Numbered from the stretch's first letter, positions 10,187 to 19,290 are shown. The stretch: 64,000 nt of DNA from Antarctobacter sediminis (GCF_019218285.1 NZ_JAHUZG010000001.1:248001-312000); one strand, 5' to 3'. Notes: generated from the sequence alone by a model not told the origin. Program-made: numbers and translations.

Positions 10187-10216
10187 TTGTCATTCCCTTG
10201 TGGCTGGTCTTATGTT
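10187..10216 (+). promoter_or_regulatory. candidate sigma-70 promoter of rne
   Basis: TTGTCA (10187-10192) and TATGTT (10211-10216) are separated by 18 bases, a fair match to -35/-10 boxes. This would place the transcript start near 10223 and give rne a leader of about 330 bases. It is read by eye only. Confidence 0.35.
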
Positions 10217-10553
10217 AGCGGTCAGGCTGCGAGCAGATTGTGCCGCGCCGAAAGTTTCGCTGACCGTGGACCCTGACACACTGGACCCGGCCAGACCGAT
10301 CGGGCCGAAAGGCCAAAGTCCCTGCCCGGACCGCCAAAAGCGACGGGCGCAACGAATGGGCGCCGTCCCGGCCAACTGCCGGAGATGCGCGTCGGAGAAG
10401 AACCGCGATGAAGCGCGCGACAGACATGAGGCATGAGGCAGGGACACCGGTTTCCCGCCATGCCATCGCGCACCATCTCGCCCAGACAAGACATGCCTCA
10501 ACCTCTGCGGGTCCACCGGGCCCGGCGGAGCTTTGGGTGTGCAAACGGATAAT
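10217..10553 (+). other. non-coding leader region of rne
   Basis: No convincing gene lies between the kinase stop (10150) and rne. The region contains an inverted repeat, TGAGGCATG at 10427-10435 and CATGCCTCA at 10492-10500, enclosing a GC-rich stretch with smaller hairpins. It lies about 55 bases before the rne start. E. coli RNase E controls its own mRNA through structures in a long leader; whether this leader does the same is inference. Confidence 0.4.
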
Positions 10554-13500
10554 ATGGCAAAGAAAATGCTCATCGACGCCACCCACGCGGAAGAGACCCG
10601 CGTCGTGGTGGTGGACGGAAACAAGGTTGAAGAATTCGACTTTGAGTCTGAAAACAAGCGGCAGCTCGCCGGAAACATCTATCTAGCCAAGGTCACGCGG
10701 GTCGAACCCTCGCTTCAGGCGGCTTTTGTCGATTACGGCGGCAACCGCCACGGTTTCCTGGCTTTTTCGGAAATTCACCCGGATTACTACCAGATCCCCG
10801 TCGCAGACCGTCAGGCGCTGATGGAGGAAGAAGAGGCCGCTGCGCGCGCCGCCGCTGAAGAGGAAGAGAAACCCAAGAAATCGCGGTCGCGGTCGCGCAA
10901 ACGTTCGTCGAAATCCTCGGACAAGACCGAGAAGGCAGAACAGCCGGTGCAGGCAGAGGCCGCGCCCGAGGCGTCGCCTGAAACCACCCCTGATTCCAAG
11001 CCGCGCGTTCCCAGCGGCATGGAAACCATCGACCTGAGCGATGACCTCGAGTCCGGCGAACCGGGCGAGGGCCTGTCGCCCATGGCAACCGTGCACGAGA
11101 CCCCGGTCGAAGAGCCGGTTGAGCCCGAGGCGCAGCCCGCAGAGGCGCCCGCCGAACTGCCGGAACCGGTGGCCGAAACCGTCGAAGCCGCCCCGGCCGA
11201 GGTGCCGGCCCCCGATGCCGTGCCCGCCGAAGAGCCCGCACCGGTCGAAGTCGCCCCGACAAAGCCTGTGGCCGAGGAAGCCCCGGCAGAGGACAGCATT
11301 GCCGCGACACAAGAGGCTCCGGCTCCCGAAGGCCTGTCGCCGCTGGAACCCATGGCCAGCGCCGAACCGCAGTCCGAAGATGCAGGTCAAGCGGCCGAAA
11401 GCCCCGAAGCCGAGGCCCCTTCGGACGAAGACGACGGCGACACCATCCCGCCGCGTCCCATTGCCGAAGGCACCAAGGACGAAGCCGAGGTTGTGACGCA
11501 GGAACCGGCCTCCGCAGATGCGGCGGAGCCTGAGGCTCCGGAACAGGTCGATGAGGCCAAGACCGAAGACCCGGAAGCCGAGATCGCGGAAACTGCGACA
11601 CCGGAAGCCGCAACACCGGAAGCCACCGAACCTGAGGCGGTCGAGGTCGTCGAAGAGGCGGCTGCCGAAGTTGTCGAAACGCCCGTTGCGGAACCTGCCG
11701 CAGCCGAAGTGACCGACACGGTCGAGGCTGAGGAAGCCCCCGAGGAGGAGGCCGACACCGCCGAAGCGGAAGACGATGCCGAGGACGCCGAGGACGAGGA
11801 TGAAGACGACGGCAAGGAAGACGCCGCCGCGCGTGACGCCTCGATTGAATCCGTCGCAGACGACGACACCGAGGAAGACATCCGCCCGGCCCGCAAGCCG
11901 CGTCCGCGCCGCTACAAGATCCAGGAAGTCATCAAGGTCCGCCAGATCATGCTGGTGCAGGTGGTCAAGGAAGAGCGTGGCAACAAGGGGGCCGCGCTGA
12001 CCACCTATCTGTCGCTCGCGGGGCGCTATTGTGTCCTGATGCCGAACACCGCGCGTGGCGGTGGCATCAGCCGCAAGATCACCAATGCGACCGACCGGTC
12101 CAAGCTCAAGGAAATTGCGCAGTCCATCGACGTCCCCAAGGGCGCGGGGCTGATCATCCGCACCGCGGGTGCCAAGCGCACCAAGACCGAGATCAAGCGC
12201 GACTATGAATACCTTCAGCGCCTGTGGGAGCAGATCCGCGAACTGACCCTGAAATCCATCGCGCCGGCCAAGATCTACGAAGAAGGCGACCTGATCAAAC
12301 GGTCGATCCGCGATCTGTACAGCCGTGAGATCGACGAAGTTCTGGTCGAAGGCGACCGTGGCTACCGTGTGGCCAAGGACTTCATGAAGATGATCATGCC
12401 GTCCCACGCCAAAAACGTGAAGCATTACACCGATCCGATGCCGCTGTTCGCGCGCTATCAGGTGGAAAGCTATCTTGGCGGGATGTTCAACCCGACGGTT
12501 CAGCTCAAATCCGGCGGTTACATTGTAATCGGCGTGACCGAGGCGCTGGTTGCCATTGACGTGAACTCGGGCCGTGCCACCAAGGAAGGCTCGATCGAGG
12601 AGACCGCGCTAAAGACCAACCTTGAAGCCGCCGAAGAAGTGGCGCGCCAGTTGCGTCTGCGCGACCTTGCCGGGCTGATCGTCATCGACTTCATCGACAT
12701 GGATGAGCGCAAGAACAACGCCGCCGTCGAGAAGAAGCTGAAGGACAAGCTGAAAACCGACAGGGCGCGTATTCAGGTTGGCCGGATCTCGGGCTTTGGC
12801 CTGTTGGAAATGTCGCGCCAGCGTCTGCGCCCCGGCATGATCGAGGCAACGACCCAGCCCTGCGCGGCCTGCCACGGCACCGGCCTGATCCGTTCGGACG
12901 ACAACATGGCACTGCAGATCCTGCGCCAGATCGAGGAAGAAGGTGTGCGCCGCCGGTCGCGCGAGGTGCTGGTGAAATGCCCCATCGGCATTGCCAACTA
13001 CCTGATGAACCAAAAGCGCGAACACGTGGCCATGATCGAGGCGCGCTATGGCATGTCCGTCCGCATCGAAGGCGACCCGCATCTTGTTGCGCCTGACTTC
13101 TCGATGGAGAAGTTCAAAACCGCGACCCGGGTCGTGCCCGAGGCGACCGCACCGGTGGTTTCTGTCGACACATCGTTGATGGATCAGGTGGACGAGGACG
13201 CCGAGACCGAAACCGAGGTTGAGGAAGAAGAGGTTCAGGTTGCCGAGGTCGCGACCCCGGGAACTTCGGATGACAGTGGCGAGGAAGGCAAGCCTAAGAA
13301 GCGCCGCCGCCGTCGCCGCCGCAAGTCCAAGTCGAAGGAGGGCAGCGAGTCCAATGGTGTCGAGTCCGGTGACGAAACCGGCGATGGAGCGGATAACGAG
13401 GCCGATGCCGCCCCGGCGAAGGATCAGGACGATGCGGTAAAACCGGCAGAGCCTACCGAAGCTGACGCCGCAGAGGCAGAGGCCGAGGAAGCGCCGAAGC

Positions 13501-14042
13501 CCAAGCGCAGCCGCTCGCGGTCGCGCCGCTCGCGCAGCAAGTCGACCGAGACAGAGGCTGTGGCAGAAACTGCCGAAGCCGAGGCTGCAAAGCCCGAGGC
13601 AGAGGTGGCTGAGGCCGCAACGCCCGAGGTCGCTGTGACCGGCGAAGCCGCCGAAGCGCCCGCCGCCGAGGAACCGGTGGCCGAGGCTGCCCCGGCAGAG
13701 GTTGTCACGTCCGAGGTCAAGGCGCCCGAAGTGGCCACGCCCGAACCGGAAGCAGCCCCCGCCGATGTGACCGAAGAGACCGAGGACAAGCCCAAGCGCG
13801 CCCGGACCCGCCGCAAGGCGTCCGACGTGATCGCGGCCGTGGTCGGAACCCCGATCACTGAAACCTCTGTCCAGCCGGAAGAAACCACCGCCGAAGAAAC
13901 CGCAGAAGACCCTGCCGAAGCGGTCGAAGTGACCGCGGCCGAGCCGACAGCGGATGTTGCGCCGGAACCGGTAGCCGAAGCTGCCGAGACCGAGGCGGAT
14001 GACAAGCCCAAGCGTCGCGGCTGGTGGTCGCTGGGCCGCTAG
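10554..14042 (+). CDS. rne: ribonuclease E
   Basis: RNase E is the single-strand-specific endoribonuclease and scaffold of the RNA degradosome. The 1162-residue protein begins MAKKMLIDA. The S1 domain starts normally (GNIYLAKVTRVEPSLQAAFV, GFLAFSEIHPDYY) and is then interrupted by about 350 residues rich in Glu, Ala, Pro and Asp (about residues 90-445). The S1 fold resumes at RRYKIQEVIKVRQ. The catalytic DNase-I-like part (VAIDVNSG, IVIDFIDM) and the zinc-link CAACHGTG (about residue 770) follow. The C-terminal scaffold alternates basic (RRRRRRKSKSK) and acidic tracts and ends in RGWWSLGR. A GTG at 10533 is an in-frame alternative start. A strong terminator follows. Confidence 0.96.
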   Translation: MAKKMLIDATHAEETRVVVVDGNKVEEFDFESENKRQLAGNIYLAKVTRVEPSLQAAFVDYGGNRHGFLAFSEIHPDYYQIPVADRQALMEEEEAAARAAAEEEEKPKKSRSRSRKRSSKSSDKTEKAEQPVQAEAAPEASPETTPDSKPRVPSGMETIDLSDDLESGEPGEGLSPMATVHETPVEEPVEPEAQPAEAPAELPEPVAETVEAAPAEVPAPDAVPAEEPAPVEVAPTKPVAEEAPAEDSIAATQEAPAPEGLSPLEPMASAEPQSEDAGQAAESPEAEAPSDEDDGDTIPPRPIAEGTKDEAEVVTQEPASADAAEPEAPEQVDEAKTEDPEAEIAETATPEAATPEATEPEAVEVVEEAAAEVVETPVAEPAAAEVTDTVEAEEAPEEEADTAEAEDDAEDAEDEDEDDGKEDAAARDASIESVADDDTEEDIRPARKPRPRRYKIQEVIKVRQIMLVQVVKEERGNKGAALTTYLSLAGRYCVLMPNTARGGGISRKITNATDRSKLKEIAQSIDVPKGAGLIIRTAGAKRTKTEIKRDYEYLQRLWEQIRELTLKSIAPAKIYEEGDLIKRSIRDLYSREIDEVLVEGDRGYRVAKDFMKMIMPSHAKNVKHYTDPMPLFARYQVESYLGGMFNPTVQLKSGGYIVIGVTEALVAIDVNSGRATKEGSIEETALKTNLEAAEEVARQLRLRDLAGLIVIDFIDMDERKNNAAVEKKLKDKLKTDRARIQVGRISGFGLLEMSRQRLRPGMIEATTQPCAACHGTGLIRSDDNMALQILRQIEEEGVRRRSREVLVKCPIGIANYLMNQKREHVAMIEARYGMSVRIEGDPHLVAPDFSMEKFKTATRVVPEATAPVVSVDTSLMDQVDEDAETETEVEEEEVQVAEVATPGTSDDSGEEGKPKKRRRRRRRKSKSKEGSESNGVESGDETGDGADNEADAAPAKDQDDAVKPAEPTEADAAEAEAEEAPKPKRSRSRSRRSRSKSTETEAVAETAEAEAAKPEAEVAEAATPEVAVTGEAAEAPAAEEPVAEAAPAEVVTSEVKAPEVATPEPEAAPADVTEETEDKPKRARTRRKASDVIAAVVGTPITETSVQPEETTAEETAEDPAEAVEVTAAEPTADVAPEPVAEAAETEADDKPKRRGWWSLGR

Positions 14043-14061
14043 GCGCGTAGATAACGGATAA

Positions 14062-14088
14062 AAGGCCCCGCTTTGGCGGGGCCTTTTT
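14062..14088 (+). terminator. intrinsic terminator of rne
   Basis: A perfect stem, AAGGCCCCGC / GCGGGGCCTT, with a TTTG loop is followed by a T run. It starts about 20 bases after the rne stop. Confidence 0.9.
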
Positions 14089-14495
14089 GCGTTGAAATCC
14101 CGGTGACTTGAGCCTGCGATTTTAACCGTCTTTCAGGTTGGTGTCGCAAACCGAGCCACCCCGGTCGCGTTTTCGCGGTTCGCAAAAGGGGGCGCGGACA
14201 GCGACGTGGACAAGGGATCCCGTCGGGCTGCATGTCAACGCTTTGACCTTGGTCCTTTTGAAACAGGGAGGGGCGGTGCCGGTAAAGGCGAGCGCTTTGC
14301 CGCGACCCTATTGCAGCGCCTGTCCCGTCAGGATCATTGGCAGGGGGCGCATTTCCCGGTGAACCTTTGCGCGCATCACGATGCCATCGACAGGCTGGGC
14401 AGCCTGATGCTTTCAACCGTCCTGCCGTGATCTCTGCTGCCGCGTGCCAATTATGTGCCCCGGTCCCCCCGGGCCACCGGGGCGGGTCTGGGGCA
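14089..14495. other. about 400 bases without an assigned gene; one weak small ORF
   Basis: Between the rne terminator and tusA I see no recognisable gene. The best open frame runs from GTG 14206 to 14430 on the plus strand (74 residues), contains GERFAATLLQRLSRQDHW, and has partly gene-like codon use in its second half. It has no clear ribosome site and no family I recognise. It could be a small protein, a decayed gene end or chance. The stretch could also hold an sRNA or the tusA downstream region. Confidence 0.3.
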
Positions 14496-14717
14496 TCAAC
14501 CTTTGCGGATCGTCCAGGTGATTGCCTTGCCGCTTTCGACATGGTTTTCGAGCACATGGCCGGCCTCGGCGCAGAAATGCGGTACGTCCACCACGGCGGC
14601 GGGATCGTCGGTGTGCAGGATCAACAGATCGCCCGGCGCAAGGTCGCGCAGGCGTTTGCGGGCCTTCAGAACCGGAAGCGGGCAAAGCAGCCCGAGCGCA
14701 TCGAGGTCATGGGTCAT
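14496..14717 (-). CDS. TusA/SirA family sulfurtransferase
   Basis: The 73-residue protein has the family's LDxxGLxCPLPVLKARKxL pattern, with the sulfur-carrying cysteine at residue 12 in CPLP. TusA-like proteins pass persulfide sulfur during tRNA thiolation or other sulfur trafficking. The C-terminal half (LLILHTDDPAAVVDVPHFC) matches the family. It is divergent from ccdA by about 110 bases, so both could be linked to thiol chemistry, though this is only a neighbour argument. Confidence 0.88.
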   Translation of the reverse strand: MTHDLDALGLLCPLPVLKARKRLRDLAPGDLLILHTDDPAAVVDVPHFCAEAGHVLENHVESGKAITWTIRKG

Positions 14718-14827
14718 GCATCCGCATCTAGCCCGTTGACCGCCCGAAGGAAAGATGCCGCCGAGGCCACGAGGATGTGACAGTCAGGCGGCGTGACGCG
14801 GCACGCGCTTTCGCCTATGTCGGTTTC

Positions 14828-15583
14828 ATGTTTGGAATCGAGATCATAGACGCGTCGCTCCTGCCTGCCATGTTCGTGGCGCTTCTGGCCGGTGTCATTT
14901 CCTTCCTCAGCCCCTGCGTGCTGCCGGTGGTGCCGCCCTATCTGGCCTACATGAGCGGGGTGTCCCTGTCCGACCTTGGCGACCGCGACAGCGGCGGGGC
15001 GAACCGGGCCTTGCTGCCGGCCCTGTTCTTTGTGCTGGGCCTGTCGACGGTTTTCTTGCTGATGGGCTTTGCCGCCTCGGCGGTGGGGGCGACCTTCCTG
15101 CAATACCAGGGGTGGTTCAATACCGCCGCGGGCGTTGTCGTGATGATCTTTGGCGCGCATTTCGTTGGGGTGTACCGGATCGGTTTTCTGGATCGCGAGG
15201 CGCGGCTGGATGCAGGCGACAGGGGCGGATCGGCCTTTGGGGCCTATATCCTCGGGCTTGCCTTCGCCTTTGGCTGGACGCCCTGCATTGGCCCGCAATT
15301 GGGCGCGATCCTCAGCCTTGCGGCATCCGAGGCGTCGGTGGCGCGGGGCACGGTGCTGTTGGCGGTCTATGCGCTGGGATTGGGTGTGCCCTTTTTGTTG
15401 GTCGCTGCTTTCCTGCCGCGTCTTGGCGGCGTGATGGGCTGGATCAAACGGCATATGGAACAGATCGAACGGGCCATGGGCCTGTTGCTGTGGACCATTG
15501 GCCTGCTGATGCTGACGGGCGGGTTTTCCTCGCTGTCCTTCTGGCTTTTGGAAACCTTCCCGGCGCTGGCCACCCTGGGCTGA
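14828..15583 (+). CDS. ccdA: cytochrome c biogenesis protein CcdA (DsbD transmembrane type)
   Basis: CcdA moves reducing power from cytoplasmic thioredoxin across the inner membrane, for haem ligation to apocytochrome c or periplasmic thiol repair. The 251-residue protein has about six TM helices and the two paired redox cysteines, in LSPCVLPVVPPY (about residue 30) and GWTPCIGPQLG (about 153). I chose the ATG giving MFGIEIIDAS because it directly precedes the first helix; an in-frame GTG at 14777 would add an unlikely arginine-rich leader. No partner thioredoxin gene is adjacent. Confidence 0.92.
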   Translation: MFGIEIIDASLLPAMFVALLAGVISFLSPCVLPVVPPYLAYMSGVSLSDLGDRDSGGANRALLPALFFVLGLSTVFLLMGFAASAVGATFLQYQGWFNTAAGVVVMIFGAHFVGVYRIGFLDREARLDAGDRGGSAFGAYILGLAFAFGWTPCIGPQLGAILSLAASEASVARGTVLLAVYALGLGVPFLLVAAFLPRLGGVMGWIKRHMEQIERAMGLLLWTIGLLMLTGGFSSLSFWLLETFPALATLG

Positions 15584-15644
15584 CGCGCCGCCTTACTCTT
15601 GCCGAAAAGCCGCGTTACCATTGGCGCAACAATGAGGTCGCGCA

Positions 15645-16886
15645 ATGGGTATTGGCCAAACCGATACATCACAGGACGTCCACAAACGCCGGGTCTTTTA
15701 CATTCCCGGTTATGATCCGATTCACCCTCGGCGCTATCGCGAATTGTACCGCAAGGAGGGGGCCGCGCAGGCCGGGATTTCGGGATATCAGATCGGGCTG
15801 AAGCCCAAGCGCAAGGGCGGCCTGTATGGTTGGCACGTCGAAAGCGACACTGGCGGGCAAACCGTTTCGGCGGATGTCGAGGTGCTGGTCTGGTCGGACA
15901 TCGTGCGGGACAGCATGTCGAATTCGATCCCGGCAACCTACGGGCAACTTGTGCGCACGGCTTGGGAATACATCGCGACCGGGGCCTTGTTCCGGTTGAT
16001 GCGGCTGCGCAAGGGGCCGGTGATCGCCGCGCTTTACCCCATTGGAATGCTGTTGCTGCAACTGGTGATTGCGGTGTTTGCAGGTTGGGCGGGCTATGCG
16101 TTGATTTCGCTCTTGTCGCCGTGGCTTGGGCTTGCGGCGACGGGGCTTGGTCTGGTCGCGGGGGCGGCTCTGGCCATTGGCCTGCTGCGTTGGTTCAAAA
16201 AGAAGGACGGCAAGCTTTTTGCCTATTACCTGATGCACGACTACGCCTATTCGGCGCGGTACCGTGGCGCCAATCCGCCCGAACTGGAACAGCGCATGGC
16301 GGAATTTGGCGACATCATCGCCGAGGCCCTTTGTGACGAAGTGGACGAGGTTTTGGTTGTCGGGCATTCCTCCGGCGCGCATCTGTCGGTTTCGATCCTC
16401 GCGGATCTGGTGCGGGACGGGCGAGTGCCTGCGAACGGTCCCCGGCTGGCGTTTCTCAGCCTTGGTCAAGTCGTGCCGATGGTGTCTTTTCTGCGCGATG
16501 CGCACCGCTTGCGGGCGGATCTGCGCTATCTCAGTGCCCAAGAGGATCTGACCTGGGTTGATGTGACCGCGCCGGGGGATGGCTGTGCTTTTGCGCTGTG
16601 CGATCCGGTCAGCGTGTCCGGCGTCGCGCCAGAGGACAAGCGCTGGCCGCTGGTCTTTTCGGCACAGTTCACACGCTCGCTTAGCCCGGAACGGTGGAAG
16701 GAACTGCGGTGGAAGTTCTTTCGCCTGCATTTCCAGTATCTTTGCGCGTTCGACCGGCCGCTGGACTATGATTATTTCCAGATCACCGCCGGGCCGCTGT
16801 CGCTGGCGGCGCGCTATGCCGGTCGGCCGCCTTCGGCCAGCCGCATCGACATCCCCGTGTCCAAGTTCACGAGCATCGCCGCATGA
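15645..16886 (+). CDS. membrane-associated alpha/beta hydrolase-like protein
   Basis: The 413-residue protein opens with RVFYIPGYDP, typical of the oxyanion-hole strand of alpha/beta hydrolases. It has two adjacent TM helices (about 128-150 and 155-180) and then the nucleophile elbow GHSSGAH (serine about residue 241). It may be an esterase or lipase bound to the membrane. Its stop overlaps the start of the P450 gene (ATGA), so the two are coupled and may act on the same lipid-like substrate. Confidence 0.78.
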   Translation: MGIGQTDTSQDVHKRRVFYIPGYDPIHPRRYRELYRKEGAAQAGISGYQIGLKPKRKGGLYGWHVESDTGGQTVSADVEVLVWSDIVRDSMSNSIPATYGQLVRTAWEYIATGALFRLMRLRKGPVIAALYPIGMLLLQLVIAVFAGWAGYALISLLSPWLGLAATGLGLVAGAALAIGLLRWFKKKDGKLFAYYLMHDYAYSARYRGANPPELEQRMAEFGDIIAEALCDEVDEVLVVGHSSGAHLSVSILADLVRDGRVPANGPRLAFLSLGQVVPMVSFLRDAHRLRADLRYLSAQEDLTWVDVTAPGDGCAFALCDPVSVSGVAPEDKRWPLVFSAQFTRSLSPERWKELRWKFFRLHFQYLCAFDRPLDYDYFQITAGPLSLAARYAGRPPSASRIDIPVSKFTSIAA

Positions 16887-18232
16887 TCCCGCCAAAACCG
16901 GCGGCGCGGCCGGATCGGGTTTCGCTGTGGCGCTATGTCAAATTGTTCCGGCAGGATATTCTGTCGGCGCAACCGGCGCGGCTGTACCGGGCCAAAATGG
17001 CCGAATTTCGCACACCCTTTTTCCGCTCCTACCTGCTGAACCAGCCAGATCTGGTCAAAACCGTGCTCAAGGATCGTCCGATGGCGTTCCCAAAATCCGA
17101 CAGGATTGGCGAGGGACTGCGCCCCTTGCTGGGCAATTCGGTTTTTCTGACCAATGGCACACAGTGGCAACGCCAGCGCCGCATCATCGATCCGGCCTTT
17201 GAGGGAGGGCGCTTGCGCGAGACCTATCCTGCCATGTGGGAGGCGGCGCAGGCGGCTTTGGCCCGATTGTCGGCGCGGGCCGGTCAGCAGGTCGAGATCG
17301 AGGAAATCGCCAGTCACGCCGCCGCGGATGTGATTTTTCGCACCTTGTTTTCGATCCCCATCGAAGATGACATTGCGCAGAAAGTCTTTCACGAGTTTCG
17401 AGCGTATCAGAGAACGCAGCCGATCCTGAATCTTGCAGCCTTTGTGCCTGTTCCGCGTTGGGTGCCACGGTTCTTTCGCCGCGACACCAAGACAGCGGCC
17501 CGACGCATCCGTCGGCTGATTGCCCGCCTGACCGAAGATCGCCTTGTGGCCATTTCCAAGGGCACGGCGCCCGATGATCTGGCCACCAAGATCATGACCA
17601 CCCGCGACCCCGAAACCGGCGAGACCTTTTCCGTGGATGAAATGGTCGACCAGGTGGCAATCTTTTTCCTTGCGGGCCATGAAACCAGCGCCTCGGCGCT
17701 TGGCTGGGCCTTGTACCTGCTGGCAACGCACCCCGATTGGCAGGATCGGCTGGCAGCGGAGGCGCAGGCATTGACGACCTGCGATTTCGCGGATGTCGCA
17801 AAGCTGCGCATCAGCCGCGATGTCTTTCGCGAGGCGCTGCGCCTGTATCCTCCGGTGCCCATGATGGTGCGCCAGACCACCTGTCCCGAACGATTCCGCG
17901 ACCGGGACATACCGACGGGGTCGCAGATGGTGCTGAGCCCCTGGCACCTGCAACGCCACGAATCCTTGTGGGACAATCCGGACGGTTTTGATCCCGGACG
18001 CTGGCAAACCGAAAACGGCAAGGCCTGCGCGCGCGAGGCGTTCATTCCGTTTTCGGCCGGGCCACGTGTCTGTACCGGGGCCGGGTTCGCCATGGTCGAA
18101 GGTGTGCTGCTGTTGTCGCTGATCCTGCGGGATCTGCGCGTGGCACCTGTGGCGGGCAGGGTGCCCGTGCCGGAGGCACATCTGACCGTGCGGTCGCGCG
18201 ACGGGATTTGGCTGCGGGTTGACCGGCGCTAG
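16883..18232 (+). CDS. cytochrome P450
   Basis: This 449-residue haem monooxygenase has the I-helix motif AGHETSA (about residue 265), the K-helix EALR pair (about 317) and the haem-binding loop FSAGPRVCTGAG with the axial cysteine near 396. There is no N-terminal membrane anchor, so it is soluble and needs separate redox partners; no ferredoxin or reductase gene is nearby. The sequence resembles fatty-acid-type bacterial CYPs more than camphor-type ones, but the substrate is unknown. Its ATG overlaps the hydrolase stop. Confidence 0.94.
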   Translation: MIPPKPAARPDRVSLWRYVKLFRQDILSAQPARLYRAKMAEFRTPFFRSYLLNQPDLVKTVLKDRPMAFPKSDRIGEGLRPLLGNSVFLTNGTQWQRQRRIIDPAFEGGRLRETYPAMWEAAQAALARLSARAGQQVEIEEIASHAAADVIFRTLFSIPIEDDIAQKVFHEFRAYQRTQPILNLAAFVPVPRWVPRFFRRDTKTAARRIRRLIARLTEDRLVAISKGTAPDDLATKIMTTRDPETGETFSVDEMVDQVAIFFLAGHETSASALGWALYLLATHPDWQDRLAAEAQALTTCDFADVAKLRISRDVFREALRLYPPVPMMVRQTTCPERFRDRDIPTGSQMVLSPWHLQRHESLWDNPDGFDPGRWQTENGKACAREAFIPFSAGPRVCTGAGFAMVEGVLLLSLILRDLRVAPVAGRVPVPEAHLTVRSRDGIWLRVDRR

Positions 18233-18268
18233 GGCATCTGGTCGGCGGAAAACCGTCTCGGCGTCACA

Positions 18269-18280
18269 GTTAGCGCTAAC
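18269..18280. promoter_or_regulatory. LacI-family-type operator upstream of the aldolase gene
   Basis: GTTAGCGCTAAC is a perfect 12-base palindrome with the central CG typical of LacI/PurR-family sites. It lies about 80 bases before the aldolase ATG and just upstream of a possible -10 box (TATACC, 18296-18301), so it would overlap the -35 region. No LacI-type regulator gene is in the window. Confidence 0.6.
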
Positions 18281-18362
18281 CACTTTCGCGCCCACTATAC
18301 CGGGCCTGCGCCCTGCGGTATCGAAGCGGCAAATGCCTTTCATCTCAGAATACGAGGGTTCC

Positions 18363-19265
18363 ATGGGACAGGACGCCGCCACTTTTGCCAAACAAGCCGA
18401 GCAGATGCGCACCGGTGCGGGCTTCATCGCCGCATTGGACCAGTCCGGGGGCTCGACGCCCAAGGCGCTGCGTCTCTACGGTGTCACCGAGGACATGTAC
18501 GATGGCGAAGACGCCATGTTCGGTGAAATTCACGAAATGCGGTCGCGCATCATCACCGCGCCGGAGTTTACCAATGCCAAGGTGATCGGAGCGATTCTCT
18601 TTGAACGCACCATGCGTGGCGTTGTGGATGGCAAACCCACCGCCCAAGCCCTGTGGGAAGACCGCGGCATCGTGCCGTTCCTCAAGATCGACAAGGGGCT
18701 GATGGACAAGGCGGATGGCGTCCAATTGCTCAAACCGATCCCGGGCGTCGAGGAAATGCTGAAGGAAGCGGCTGAATTCGGCATCTTCGGCACCAAGGAA
18801 CGTTCGGTGATCCACGAAGCCAACGAAACCGGCATCAAGGCGGTCGTGGCGCAGCAGTTCGAACTGGGCAAAACCGTGGTCGCGGCGGGGCTTGTGCCGA
18901 TCCTCGAACCCGAGGTGGACATCAACTCGGCCACCAAGGCAGAGGCCGAAGCCATCCTCAAGACCGAGATCCTTGCCCATCTGGATCAGCTGGCCGACGA
19001 TCAGAACGTGATGCTCAAGCTGACCATCCCGACCGAGGACGGTCTTTATGACGATCTGGCGGACCATCCGCGCGTGATCCGTGTTGTCGCGCTGTCGGGC
19101 GGCTATTCCACCGATGAGGCCTGCGAGCGTCTGTCCCGTCAGCCCAAGATGATCGCCTCGTTCAGCCGTGCGCTGGCCGAGGGCCTGACCAAACAGATGT
19201 CCGACGCCGAGTTCAACGCGGCCCTGGGTGCGAACATCGACAAGATCTATCAAGCGTCGGCCTGA
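18363..19265 (+). CDS. fructose-bisphosphate aldolase, class I
   Basis: This Schiff-base aldolase cleaves fructose 1,6-bisphosphate to dihydroxyacetone phosphate and glyceraldehyde 3-phosphate. The 300-residue protein has the family segments ALDQSGGSTPKAL, FERTMRG, VPFLKIDKGL and MLKLTIP, the last expected to carry the Schiff-base lysine, plus VALSGGYS. I chose the ATG in front of GQDAATFAKQA; longer in-frame readings would cover the putative operator and promoter. A LacI-type palindrome lies upstream and an intrinsic terminator downstream, so it is probably a single-gene, carbon-regulated unit. Confidence 0.93.
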   Translation: MGQDAATFAKQAEQMRTGAGFIAALDQSGGSTPKALRLYGVTEDMYDGEDAMFGEIHEMRSRIITAPEFTNAKVIGAILFERTMRGVVDGKPTAQALWEDRGIVPFLKIDKGLMDKADGVQLLKPIPGVEEMLKEAAEFGIFGTKERSVIHEANETGIKAVVAQQFELGKTVVAAGLVPILEPEVDINSATKAEAEAILKTEILAHLDQLADDQNVMLKLTIPTEDGLYDDLADHPRVIRVVALSGGYSTDEACERLSRQPKMIASFSRALAEGLTKQMSDAEFNAALGANIDKIYQASA

Positions 19266-19290
19266 TCCTTCTGTCAGCCAAGGCGATCTG

